Shown one piece after another: positions 24,776-37,400 of a DNA stretch of 64,000 nucleotides. How positions within the stretch are numbered: the stretch's first letter is position 1; each line of letters starts with the position of its first letter. The stretch spans positions 3,014,187-3,078,186 of the forward strand of contig JADCRB010000026.1 in NCBI GenBank assembly GCA_021464245.1, given 5' to 3'. This stretch comes from Carallia brachiata. Lineage: Eukaryota > Streptophyta > Magnoliopsida > Malpighiales > Rhizophoraceae. Below the pieces are notes generated by a model that saw only the letters and a program-made list of their open reading frames with translations, was not told the origin of the DNA and made no database searches. The position numbers were made by a program, and so were the translations under genes.

Positions 24776-26904
24776 TAAATTTATAATGATTTAATAAACA
24801 TTATGGGGGCAATTGTACCCCTTCCTCCTTAATCAAATCCTTCCTTAATTGCAAGAATCATTGAATTCTTTTTGTGTGTAGGACAAATGGAAAAATTTAA
24901 CAAAATACCATTCAGATATATTTTAAAGTGTGTTTAATTATTTTTATATTATTTTTGTGAAATCAAAGTATGTATCTAACGATTGGTGCTCAAATACATG
25001 AAATTGATAGTTTTTACAATAAGATTTATAATTTTTATAATAAAAATTAAAAGTTATTATTTTTATTGCAAGTACATCAACCTTATTTTAATAACCATTA
25101 ATTTTATTTCATTCGACACTAGCCGACAAAAAAAAAATAGAAACATAAACACTTTCTCCTTTTATTTTAAAAAAACTTCACATTAAATAGAGTGATATTA
25201 CATGTCCATACTGTCACCGCCTGCACCATTCATACTCTTTTATTTTTGGAAAAAAATTAAACACTAAATCTATTTAATTTACCTTAAATCTTGATTTTAT
25301 AAAAAATAATCCTAAATTTTTGTAGTGAGTGTGGATGGTGTACGAATAAATTTATTTTTTCATGTACCTTTATTCGATAAAATAAAAATTAAAAATTGAG
25401 GATTAATATAATAATTCAAAAAAAAAAAAAAAAAAACTTCAATACTCAAAGAGCTCAATGGGAAATGGTTTCGACTTTTGACCGTACGCATCTTTCCGTG
25501 AGAGTCTGTTTTCGGATTCTCGGTTGGATTTGATTAGGGCGCCATTGTTCGCCGCGCTGCTCGGAACAGACGCGCTGCCTTTTTTAAAAATATTTTTTAA
25601 AGGTTTTTGTTAATTAAATTTTAGAGGTACTTTACTCTAATTTTTTAGAAAAAGAAATTAAAATTGAAAAAAAAACATAATTAGAGAATCGAGAGTGACG
25701 TCACCTGCGTGTTTGACGCATGGGCATCACAGACGGGGTATCGTTTCCGATTTAATTTATTTATTAAATACGAAAAATATACATAAACATAAAAAAAAAT
25801 TACAGTACAATTAATTAATTAATTTTTATAATTAAATAATTAATATTTATAAAATAAATTTATTTTTATCAAATTTTTTTGTTATAAATAATAATTATTC
25901 AATTACACAAAATAATCAATTTATTATATTATAACTGTTTTTAATCTATTATTTAATACATGTCTATTAAATAATAATCATATAATATACACAAACTTTT
26001 TTTTTTTGTGTAAATATATACAAACTTTCAAGCAGTTAAAATCAGTGGTATCAGATTTGACCCAACTTGATTGATCTGATTGAAAATTCAGTGAGTCAGA
26101 TATTAAATTAGACTGTGTCATATAATTATATTAGAAAACATATTATCCGCTTAAAACCTAGTCAAGCTCGATAATTTTATCTAAATTCAACGACTACCCA
26201 ACCATAAAATTCATTTGAATGTTTGTTTGAGATTGAATATTACGCTCTTCTTTTATTTTTATCATTGTTTATCACTTGTTTTGTTGCCCTTTCAAGCTCT
26301 TGCACCCCAATTGCTAAAAATGGTATTATAAGTAATGTTTTAATAATTATAAAAAATACCACCATTTATTTGTTCCCTTATATGTATATAATAATATATA
26401 AAATACTTTTTTATGTCATATAATATATACTTTGAATACAATAATTTTATATTATAAGATGAAATAATTTGTTTTTCATCTCTCTAATTTTCACAAATGT
26501 ATTACACGCAAAATTTTATATTTGTTTCCAAGTCTTAACTTCTTTTTGTTAGATAAGGAATATTTTTTTATATATGTTATTATTATTATTATTTTATTAT
26601 TTTAAATATATAATTCAGCCAATAATCCAACGATTAAAAAAAGTGACTTCATGACTCAATTACTTAGTTTTTTTTTATTTAAGAAAAGACTCCAATTACT
26701 TAGTTAGATCAATGATCGAGTCTGATCTGATAATTATCGCCAAAACCGTCCAAAACTCGATGGCCAGCTTTGAAAATGAGAAGCCCTGCACGACGTCGCT
26801 TTTACCTCGCAAACCATAAAAAATGCACGCCCTTGTCCTATTATTTACTTTCTAGTTTTTTTCCCTCTTTAAACTAGTTGACCTGCTGACCAACGCTTTT
26901 GTCA

Positions 26905-26930
26905 GAGCCCGCTTTCCACGTGTATTCCAC
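26905..26930 (+). promoter_or_regulatory. G-box-like CCACGTGT upstream of CRWN4-like gene
   Basis: An ACGT-core G-box-like element lies about 200 bp before the start codon, in a locally GC-richer stretch. It is a candidate bZIP/bHLH site by motif only. Confidence 0.3.
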
Positions 26931-27118
26931 AAATCGCCAACTCAGTCCCAAGCAGCGCCGACTCGGCTTCTGACTCACCGCTCACTCCCCACTCCAAAAA
27001 GTGAAAGAAAAGAGTAAAAGAAACGTAAAGAAAAAGAAAAGCTTAGCCAAAAGAACACCGCTCCCCTGATCGGCGATCTAGTGTTCTCGTTTGAGACGGT
27101 GGATCGGAACTCCGGGAG

Positions 27119-30100
27119 ATGGCGAGCCCGACGACGACAACGACGACGCCGGCGGCTGGTAGGGCTTTGTCGTTGACTCCTGGTGCTAGGGTTCTGCAGA
27201 CCCCTCTCAGCGACGAGTCGATTTGGAGGCGGCTTAAGGAGGCGGGATTCGATGAAGAGTCGATTAAAAGAAGGGACAAGGCTGCTCTCATTTCTTATAT
27301 TGCCAAACTTGAAGCTGAGGTTTTGTTCCTTTTAATTTTGATTTTTTCTTTCTTTCTCTTTTTTTTTTTTGGGTTGGTTCTTGCATTTGGTAGCGTAATG
27401 ATACGAGTAAATGGGAAGAAAATTCTGTTTGGGAAATTCAAGTTTTGGAAAGATTTTGAATTCTTTTGTTAATTTTTGGGTTCTTGTGATTTCTTTGCAT
27501 TATTGAATTGGATAAATTTCTTTGCAATTGGATGATAATGAGTAGTTTGTAGTGTTGGGTCTCAGCATGATGCTGCTTTGACAGCTCAAATTACTTTATT
27601 TTGGCGAAACAATAATTTTATGTGAGCTTTAATGGAGTTTTTTTTGTGGTTATGCAAGGGTGCTGAGTCCTAATCGAAATGCCTAAATTTGTCTCATACG
27701 CTTTGGGATTTGGGGATGGTGAGAAGAGATATAATTTACATCTCAGAGGGGCTATAATCGGAGATGCCATTATTTTTGGTACATAGAAGAAATCGATTTT
27801 TTTTTTTTTAAATTTTTGCTACCAGTGTTTGTATTCCTCTTTCGTCAAGGATTTTATTCTAGCAGAAAGTGAACATAGTGGAAAATTATCATGCCAGTCA
27901 GATATGGAATATCGTCTTCTTGTTTTCTCGCTGACAGATGTCGCATAAATTATTTACCAATGTTTTGCATGTTGCATCTAGCTGCTATTCTATTTATTAG
28001 AATGTGTTAAGAAGTCGGTTTTGGAGGGTGCTGATGCAATTTCAAGACCTTTCATGTTATCATATTTCTTTACCTATAGGTGTATACTCTAGTTTATTTC
28101 ACGGTTATACTTCATCAAGCCAAAACCACCCCTTTTTTTGCCTATTGTGTTCAATCATGTTGTTGATACTGTCCTCTGCATGGGGATGTATGATTCTGGG
28201 TGTGCTTTTGTCTTCATTTTGATGTGGTTTTTGTGGATTTGATAGCAAAAGATGAGCAGAGTGAAACTCACATTCTTGTGGCTAATTTTATTGGATGGTT
28301 TGCCTGGTGTATCCTGTTCATTTTATTTAAGCTAACTAGGCTCGTGATTATGTGCTTGTTGTCCAAGGTTTCTGTGGAATCATGCTCGCTTTGGCTTCAG
28401 CTTTCCTTTTTGTTGTTTCTTTTTTTTTTTTTACCTCTTTATTTCCTTCATTACATGCAGATCTTTGACCTTCATCATTACATGGGTGTCCTCATATTGG
28501 AAAGAAAAGAGTTGGCTCAAAACTGGAGCAAGTCAAAGCCTCTGCAGAAGAAGCTGAACTATTGCATAAGCATGATAAAGCTTCACACTTATCTTCTTTA
28601 GCTGAAGCAAAGAAACGAGAGGATGGTTTAAAGAAGGCTGTAGGAGTCGAGAGACAGTGTATTGCAAGTGTAAGGTTTTTTATTTGGGTTCTATATTCTT
28701 GCTCTGGTCTTTTAATTGTTCATCAATCAATTCTTATATTTTCCTTTTGATTTTTCTAGATGGAGAAGGCCTTGCACGACATGCGTGCAGAGGCTGCTGA
28801 GACCAAGGTTGCTGCAGAGTGTAAGTTGGCTGAAGCCCACTCAATGGTTGAAGATGCCCAAAAAAGGTTTATAGATGCTGAGAAGAAACTACATGCTGCA
28901 GAAGCTTTACAAGGAGAAGCTAGCCGGTACCATCGAACTGCAGAAAGAAGGCTTCAGGAGGTTGAATCTCGTGAGGCTGATCTTAGTGGGCGTATCAATG
29001 CATTCAAGACCGAGTATGTACTTTTGGCAATTAAAGTCGTCTGCATAACTATCATTGAGTATATTGGTTGTGTTGATATATTGTGTTGTGGCTTAGTCGT
29101 ACAGCGTCAGTGTAGATAACTTGTCCATGCCCTTTTTTTGTGTTTTTTGTTGTATAAATTGGATAAAGAGGACAGTGAGTAATCAGGTTGTTCTTATGAA
29201 GCCTTCTGAACCAAAATGTTAGGAAAAGCAGGCCAGTCCTGTTGATAATTCATATTTTCAGACTTATGCTGATATTAAAGCAGTTCCCACAATGTATTAG
29301 ATGTGAACAATAGGCTGCTTTATTTGCAAGGTGTATGGTTTTGTGAACTTGCTGATTTATGTTCTCATGTTTTAGCTGTGACGCAAAAGAAAGGGAGATC
29401 TTTCTTGGGAGAGAATCTTTGAGTGAAAGACGAAAGGTTCTGCAGCAGGAACATGACAGATTACTCGATGGACAAGCTCTGCTAAACCAGAGGGAGGAGA
29501 ATGCGGCAGGTAAATCTCAAGAGCTAGATCGATTGGAAAAGGAGTTGGATGGCCTAAAAGAAATATTGAGAGTGAACGTAAATCCTTAAACAATGAGAAG
29601 TTAAACCTGGAGCTGACAATGGCTTCCTTGTCTCAAAGAGAGGAGGTTAATATTTTCATTTGTTATGCTGGCCTTTTGCCATTTTACTTGATTGTTACCC
29701 ACTTTCTTGGGAGCAGTACTTAGCGACTTTTTCCTTGGGTTCATGCAGGCTGTTATAGACAGGGAATCTCTCCTAAACAAGAGAGAGCAAGAGCTACTTA
29801 TTTTACAAGAAAAACTCGCAAGCAAGGAATCAGTGAGTTCATCATAATCTCCATTCCTGCCCAGAATTATTTGAAAATGGGTTCCTCTTTTTTTTCTTCC
29901 TCCTCCTCTTCCTCTTATTCTTGTGCTTCTTCAGTTCCTCTAATCTTTTTTGTTTTTCAAATTTGAAATTTGTGATTGAAAAATTCAGGTTGAAGTTCAA
30001 AAGATTCTTGCTAACGAGGAATCTATTTTGAGAACAAGAAAGTCAGAATTTGATGCCGAGTTGGAGCTGAAACGCAAGTTGGTGGAAGATGAGATTGAAG

Positions 30101-32277
30101 CCAAGTGGCGAGCTGGGGAATTAAGGGAATTCGATATTAGTCAGCAGGAAGGGCAGCTGTCGGAGAAGGAACATGATTTGGAGGTTCAGTCAAGGGCATT
30201 GGAGGAGAAGGAGAGGGATGTGACTGAGAAGATGAATTTTCTGGATGAGAAAGAAAAAGGTCTGGCTGTTGCTTTGAAGGACATTGAGTCAAGGAGAGCA
30301 CTTCTACAGCAAGAAAAAGAAGAGACTAACAAGTTGAAGTTAGAACTACAGAAGAATTTGGATGCTCTAGAAGAGAAGAAGAAACGAGTTGATTGTGCAA
30401 GGGAGAAATTAGAGACCATAAAAAATGAGACGAACGAGCTATCAGTTCTTGAGATAAAACTTAAAGAAGAAGTTGATAATGTCAGGGCCCAGAAACTGAA
30501 GCTTATGGCTAAGGAAGACAGATTGAAATCAGAGAAGGCTAAGTTCGAGGCTGAATGGGAGTTGATTGATGAGAAAAAAGAAGAGCTAAGGAGGCAAACT
30601 GATCGTGTAGCTGAGGAGAGAGAAGCTGTTACCAGATTGCTTAAGGATGAGCGTGATAACTTACGACTTGAGAAGGAAGCAGCCAGAGATCAGCATAAGC
30701 AGGTTGTTGAGTCATTTAATCTTGAGAGGGAGGCGTTAATAAACAAGATGGCACAGGAGCGTGCTGAATGGTTCAGCAAGATTCAGCAGGAACATGCAGA
30801 GTTCTTGTTGGGCATTGAGATGCAGAAAAAAGAGCTGGAGACTAGTATAGAGAAAAGACGTGAAGAGGTAGAAAGCTACTTGAGTGACAAAGAGAAAGCC
30901 TTCGAGCTTGCAAAGAATAATGAACTCCAGCATATTAGCTTGCTTAGGGAAAAAGCAGCACAAGAGTTGGAACAGGTTGCTCTAGAAATGAAAAAGCTTG
31001 ATGCTGCTAGAATGGAGATAAATCTGGACCGTGAACGAAGGGAGGAGGAATGGGCAGTGCTGAATCAGTCCATTGAGGAACTTAAGGACCAGACACTGAA
31101 ACTAGAAAAACAGAGGGAATTATTACATAGAGAGAGAGAAGAGGGTGTGCTCAAATCGAAAGCTTGAATAAGTTGGAGGATTTGAAACTTGAATTGGACA
31201 ACTTGGAAGTGGCTAAGATGCAGCTTTCCAATATGGAATCCAGCCAGAAGAAAATTTTGGCGGTGAGACCCTTGGAGCAGTATACTTCTAGGAACCAAGA
31301 TGCCAATATAATTTTGCATAAAAGAATTGACACTTCTAATGATGAAGGGGGACTGGCTTCGCCTTTCATACAAAAATCTGATGTTGCTTCACCCTCTAAC
31401 TCTCAGCAGTTGTCTTGGATTAAACGCTGTACTAAACTGGTATTCAGATCTGAGGAGAGTGCCCCTGCCCAGAGGAGTGAAGAGACGTCTCTGATACCTG
31501 ATCGAAAAAATTTAAGCTTAACATGTGTGGGCAAGTCAGATACTTCCAATCGATACCATGGTCAAAATTGCAACTCATCTAAAAGTTTTGGCGAAAGAGA
31601 CCTGGGGAGGCATGCTTTCACCGAACCAAAGGTGATCCACGAGGTGCCACCCGAAGATGAAATTGCCACAACATGTCAGGTGGAATCTGAAATTAAGGAA
31701 ACTGCTGAGCATGACGGTGGAAGGAAAAGAAGAATTGAAGGCTCTCTATCCAACAATTATGTTGATTCACTGCCAGAGAAAAGTCAGAATAATAAGAAAA
31801 GGAGGCAACAAGAAATTGCAAATGTAGATTCATCAGATGATGTCATCACTCACCGGTACAACTTAATGTCTTTGGAAATCAAATGCTCTCATTTCTGCTT
31901 TATATTTATTTATTTTTTAAAAAGAAATTGTTACTGGAATAATTTAACATATAAATAATTTTTCTGCTGCCAGTTTAACTTCAACCCAGGAAAGTGAGAC
32001 AGATGAATTGGTTCATGAGAATGCAACTGAAGGAGTTGCTGGAGATACTGAGGAACTAGTTAAAGACAAATTCATCAAGATACCCGAAGTGATCTGTGAG
32101 ACAACTGAAGAGCACAATATTGCAACTCAAGAAAAACCAGAGTGCCTTCAGATGTCTGAACCGATATCTAACCAGAATGTTGCTCAAGATGGAGGAACAA
32201 ATGGTCATGCCAATTCGAGAGATTTCGCAAATGACACGTCTACAGTTAACCAGGAGCTATCAGAGAAGGAAGCGTGA
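27119..32277 (+). CDS. CRWN4: CRWN4/NMCP2-like nuclear matrix constituent protein (three frame breaks as read)
   Basis: A plant lamin-like coiled-coil protein at the nuclear periphery that shapes nuclei and organises chromatin. Exons are 27119-27319, 28461-28669, 28760-29013, 29376-29645, 29749-29832, 29989-31855 and 31974-32277. The N-terminus has the family motif SIWRRLKEAGFDEESIKRRDK (about 33-53). A coiled coil of Glu/Lys/Arg heptads runs from about 60 to 790. The conserved SWIKRCTKLVF follows near 814, then basic nuclear-localisation candidates (GRKRR near 916, KKRRQ). Each of three exons lacks one base: exon 2 near 28521 (A run), exon 4 near 29562 (A run) and exon 6 near 31143 (G run). 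Adding one base per exon would give phase-consistent exons and about 1063 aa, close to the family length. There are no other internal stops, so sequence error is as likely as a real defect. After the stop the same frame stays open for 22 further codons. Confidence 0.9.
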
Positions 32278-34476
32278 GAAACTTTTAGGGAAGAGCACCA
32301 GGGAATGGTTGGAGTTGTTAAAGAGGAGAGTCAGGTAACTGTAATTGTGTAAACCATGGCTCTCAATGTGTGTTTTCAGTGTGAATGTATAGATTTAAAA
32401 TGCATTTTCCTTTGTATGGTGACATCTCGTAGTTTGTTACCTGGTGGAATGTTACTATATATCTGTGTCAAAACTTTTAATAGGTGAAAATTTAGAGGTC
32501 TTTGCTGATGTGAATTGAGTTGCTGATGCTGATAGGATCAGTGGCATTCTCATGGCTAGACAGCTACGGAAGAGGATGTGTTGAGACTTGAGTCAAAATG
32601 CCCGGACCTCTTGGTCCTAAATCATGCTCAGGAAGTTGTAGATCTGAGTTGTGCCAAAGCTTTATAATCTTTATTTTGGGATCGCATGGCTTGCTGCGAA
32701 CATTAGATTTCTATCTAGTCAAGAACACAACAAAAAATTGATTCTTTAGACGGCCCAATAATATTTTCTTTGTGTAAGTGCTGGTGAAGTCTCAAGAAGG
32801 TGTTTTCCAAAGGGATGATCTGAGCACGGAATATTTTGGTGCGGCCAAAATTGATTGAAAAGGGGGACAGATTGTGAGGGCAGAGTTGTCGATATTAAAT
32901 CGCCTCTAGGCCTGAAAGTATGTTGTCAGAATTAGATGGGTCATCAAATTAAAAAAATTAATAATTTAAAATTTAATTGATTTAATAGATTGAATCAATA
33001 TTTATACAGGTAGAATTGGTGTTTAATATTTAATATATATTTATAAAAATAATTGAATAAATAATATTTATAAATGATGATTATATGTTAAATTTTTAGT
33101 TTAAAAAGTTAAATTAAAAATTTTAATTAAATTTAAATTAAGTTCAGAAAATTTTATCATTAAAGAGAGGCCTCTCATTCTCAATCTTAAAAATTGAGAA
33201 AAACATAAAAATAATCATTGAGAGATTGAAAATACGACGAGAGAGAGGGAGAGAACGAGAGAGAGGGAGAGAGACATAGATTTTGGGATCAATTGATACG
33301 TATTTCAGAGCAATACCTTAAAACGTTACCATAATTAAAAACAAATAATCAGGAAAGATCCAAACTAAAAACGTTACCATAGTTTGATGCTCTATGGACA
33401 TTTAATTATAATTTTTCGTAACCATAATTAAAGTTTTTCAAACCATAACAAAGTAAATATAAATACTGATAATTATATAAACGTTACAATATATATTTTT
33501 TAAACAAAAAAAAATTAATTACGCATATGTCGGTCATTAGATCAGCGGGTTGAAGTTGAAGTAACCCCTTTTGTAACCCCTCATTCAATTCCCATCAAAA
33601 GGACAGACATACCAACTAAATATTAGTGGAATCGAACATATTTCCTAAATATGATAGTGGAAATCGAAGTAATCTTTATTTATAATGGCTCGTTCAACCA
33701 CTCTTACAGACCTACTATTTAAGCACTAATGAAATTAAACCGACATCTCTGCAAGAGACTACGATGATTACCAATTCTAAAAATCATTGTCACGCTACAA
33801 TTTTTAGTCACCTCAATAGTTATTTAGCATTTTGTTAGGAGAGACTGCAAGTACGAAAACTCAAATCTAAATTATAATTGTAAAAATTATACTGACTTGT
33901 CATTAAGTTGTCACTTCTAAGTATCAACGTTACAATATTATTCTTAGGCTTGTGGTGATAACTCATGATGCCAAATGTTTTTGATACCAAAACTTACTAT
34001 TAATTTTATAACGGCAATGTTTGACTGTTTTGATATAGAAATTAATGAACAATAACGTTTATTTTAGAACTGAATGAGCAATAATAAAAGAGGTTGAAAA
34101 TTTGAGATTCTGATAACAATAATTAATTTAAAATAAAATTACTTGTATAATTGCAAAAAAATAGTTTTTTTTGTTGTAAGACGGACTAGGTGTATCTACA
34201 TGACAAAAGTCTTAATTAAATTCCTACATTATTCTTTCCACCAAACAAGATGGCCGGATGGGTGCAGAGTCAAAACTAGGTTAAGAGGGAGATACCCAGA
34301 ATAAAATGCCGACAATTCCACGCACAACAAAACAACAACGCCAACAACAACAACATTATCGACATCACCGCCAGTAGCAGAAAACGTTTTCTTCCCCAAC
34401 AAACAAAACCAGAAACAGAAGAAGTAGAAGAATTTGAGAGAAGAGAAGAAGAGAGATAATAACAATAAAAGAAAAA
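32278..34476. other. 3' flank of CRWN4-like gene and BCAT promoter region
   Basis: The first 600 bp are probably 3' UTR or flank of the CRWN4-like gene. There is an open stretch at 32536-32667 that could be a further exon remnant but contains a stop. The rest is AT-rich with no recognised gene. A GA-rich and AAC-rich leader (34320-34476) directly precedes the BCAT start and is probably its 5' UTR. Confidence 0.5.
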
Positions 34477-37400
34477 ATGGAGGGAAGCGCTGCTGCCATC
34501 TTAGGAGGAAGCCTGAAGCCGCCAAATTACATTCTGTTATCACCTTCTCGCAACTCTTCTTCTTCTCTCCTCTCTTTCTCTTCTTCTTCTTCTTCCTTCT
34601 CTCACCGCTCATCCCATTTCCCTCCTTCTTCCCTTTCTCTCAAGGTCTGAGCTTTTTCTTTTTTTTTTTTTATTTCTGTTTTTTTTTTCAGTTTTTTGTT
34701 TTTGGGTCTTTTTTTATTTTCTTGTGTAATTTGGTTTTTTGGGTTTTGTTTATTTGCAGGTAAGAAACCAGTTTCCGTCCCAAAAAGGCGCAGAAAAAGC
34801 TGCCTCTTCTTCTTTGAAATGCGAGGCCATTGCATCCGACACTTTCAGGTGTGTGCCTTACTGCCTTTGTTTTCATTTTCTGGATTGGTGCATATCATTC
34901 CTATATGGAAGAGTCCATGCATCTAATGCCATGAAACTACAACATGGGTGAGCTTTTTTTTTTTTTGAAATTTTTTTTTGGTTTGAAAGGAAAGTAGAAG
35001 AAGAAATTTTGCATGAATGGAGCTATTTCTCAATGATAAGTGAAAACAACGGAGGGATTCTTGTTTCTCAATGTTTTGTCCGTGTTGGCTGTGCGCACTT
35101 TGCTGACTTGTATTGGACTTTTTTCGTTTCTGATTCTGTGATTCTGTTCTTGGGTTTTCATATAGTGGAACATCGAAATTAGCTGCTGTAGACTGGGACA
35201 ACCTTGGATTCAGTTTTGTTCCAACGGATTATATGTACATTATGAAGTGTGTTAAAGGTGAATATTTCTGTAAAGGTGAATTACAACGTTTTGGGAACCT
35301 TGAGTTGAGTCCCGGAGCGGGAGTGTTAAACTATGGCCAGGTTACAATTTTTATTTTTTATTTTGCAGTGCTATTATCTGTATTGTACTTGGTATTTATT
35401 TTCGGCTGCAGGATAGGAGTGCAAATATGTTGATGGAATTTCTTTGAAGTTTGTAATTTTTCTCCTAGGATGTGATACTCATCAAGTTCATGTCAGATCA
35501 TCCTCCCAATAGATCTGCTTTCATCTGTTATGGCCTTTATGCTCCTTTTGTCTTTTTTTCCTTCTCTTCAACATAATAAACAGTATATATGCACTTGCAC
35601 TGCACTCGTTGTCATTATTTTCGAGCAGCAATAGGTGTGCTAGATTCCTTGGTGATTGGACCTATTTTTTTCATTTTATTTCCACTGAAAAACCAGATAC
35701 AAGATTTTCCTTCTGTTCTCGATGGTTGAGCCCAAGATTTTGACAATTGAGACTGGATATGGAAGAAAAGATAGGTGAAAGGGATTGTAGATGTGAGGCC
35801 CTCTTTGACTGAGGGCTGGATCCATGGCAATTTTTGCATTGGCCTCATTGCTCAAACTAGAAGGATAACATTATTTTTATGGATATTGTTCAGTGCATTT
35901 GGAGCACTTGTTTGCTTTTGAATTGTATGATATATTTTTGTTAGGGATCTGATTGGCATTCCTCTTACAGATTTATAGTTTCTTTTTATATATGGTTGTG
36001 CAGGACCCTAATTTCTTTTCTTTGTTTATCTCCAGGGATTATTCGAAGGTCTGAAAGCCTACAGGAAAGAAGATGGCACTATTCTTCTGTTTCGTCCTGA
36101 GGAAAATGCGCTGAGGATGAGAATGGGTGCAGAGAGGATGTGCATGCCATCCCCAACTGTCGAGCAATTTGTGGGGGCTGTGAAGGCAGCTGTGTTAGCA
36201 AATAAACGTTGGGTACGTTACTTATCGTTTGTGTCTGATCGCTGTTTCATGTTGACAGTATGTCTGTATAAATTAGTTTGTGATATTAACTATCTCATTT
36301 CAGGTTCCTCCCCCGGGTAAAGGTTCCTTGTATATCAGGCCATTGCTCATGGGGAGTGGAGCTGTCCTTGGTGTCGCACCCGCTCCTGAGTACACATTTT
36401 TGATTTATGTTTCGCCCGTTGGAAACTACTTTAAGGTTTGTTTTCACCTTGTTCTCACATATTGAGATTGGGTTTAACTCAACTCTGTACCCTAGTGTCT
36501 TTTTTCATTGGTTCTGAAATCTGTCGTGGTCGCCGTCTTTTGAATGGAGATGAATATTTCTGAAAACCTTTGTTTTTTTCACCCATCTCTTTCTTTCAGT
36601 GAGTTTTGAATTTTCTGTGGAATGGAAAATGTGCTTTCATCATATTTGTCTTTGGTTGATTGAGTGTAATGCTGTAAAGCATTAATCCTTGTATGCAAAA
36701 TTCTCTGTTGATTTTGTCATGGTACTTTGCTGTAGTCTGGGATGGCTACTTGGTAGTCTTTAAATTATGGTTTATGAACTCAAAAATGGTTCCTTATGCC
36801 AGGTAAATTATGTTTGTTTGATCAACCAATTCGTGCTTCCATGTAAAAGATGGTGCATTTGCATCAATGCTCCACCATAATTGTTCTGTTAATTTACATC
36901 TATGTCTGTGGTTGCTCTGTGACAGAATTCTATATTATTGTTCTTCCTGTCAGAACATCCAATTCACATTTGGGTTGTTCTCTTGTATGCATTGCTTTTC
37001 CATTTCATTTGATAGAGATGACACATTCTGATCCAATAGATGCTTAATGTAGCTATTTTTTGTATGCATTGTTAGGAAGGTTTGGCACCTATTAATTTGA
37101 TAGTTGAGCATGAAGTACATCGGGCAACCCCTGGTGGCACTGGAGGTGTTAAGACGATAGGGAATTATGCAGCGGTATGTGGTTCTCATTTCTCTCGTTG
37201 GATTTATCTATGTTTGTATTGTTTCTAATATCTCTTTCAAGTTATTCCAATTTTCTCTCTCCCCCACCACCCCCCAAAAAAAAAGGTGGGAAAAAACAAA
37301 GGGTTTCTGTGTTTTATTTCATGTATAAGCAGTTTCTTAGTGGATTAACAGTGTTGTATTTTTCATTTGAGAATTACTTTGTGTCGTATTGGTTAGCTCA

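Larger units (their letters stand above)
11026..27118. other. large gene-poor intergenic region
   Basis: Sixteen kilobases separate the HD-Zip and CRWN4-like genes with no confidently recognised gene. The region holds several AT-rich foldback repeats (near 11460-11640, 15690-15900, 17880-17980, 21290-21400, 21770-21840), AT microsatellites (16119-16148), a TATAA repeat (about 22256-22286), the 337-bp duplication at 16660-17333, a SINE-like sequence, and a small His-rich frame at 18534-18770. A moderately GC-rich patch at 25460-25580 could not be identified. A 76-codon minus frame at 23752-23982 looks more balanced in composition than its surroundings but matches nothing I know. Confidence 0.55.
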
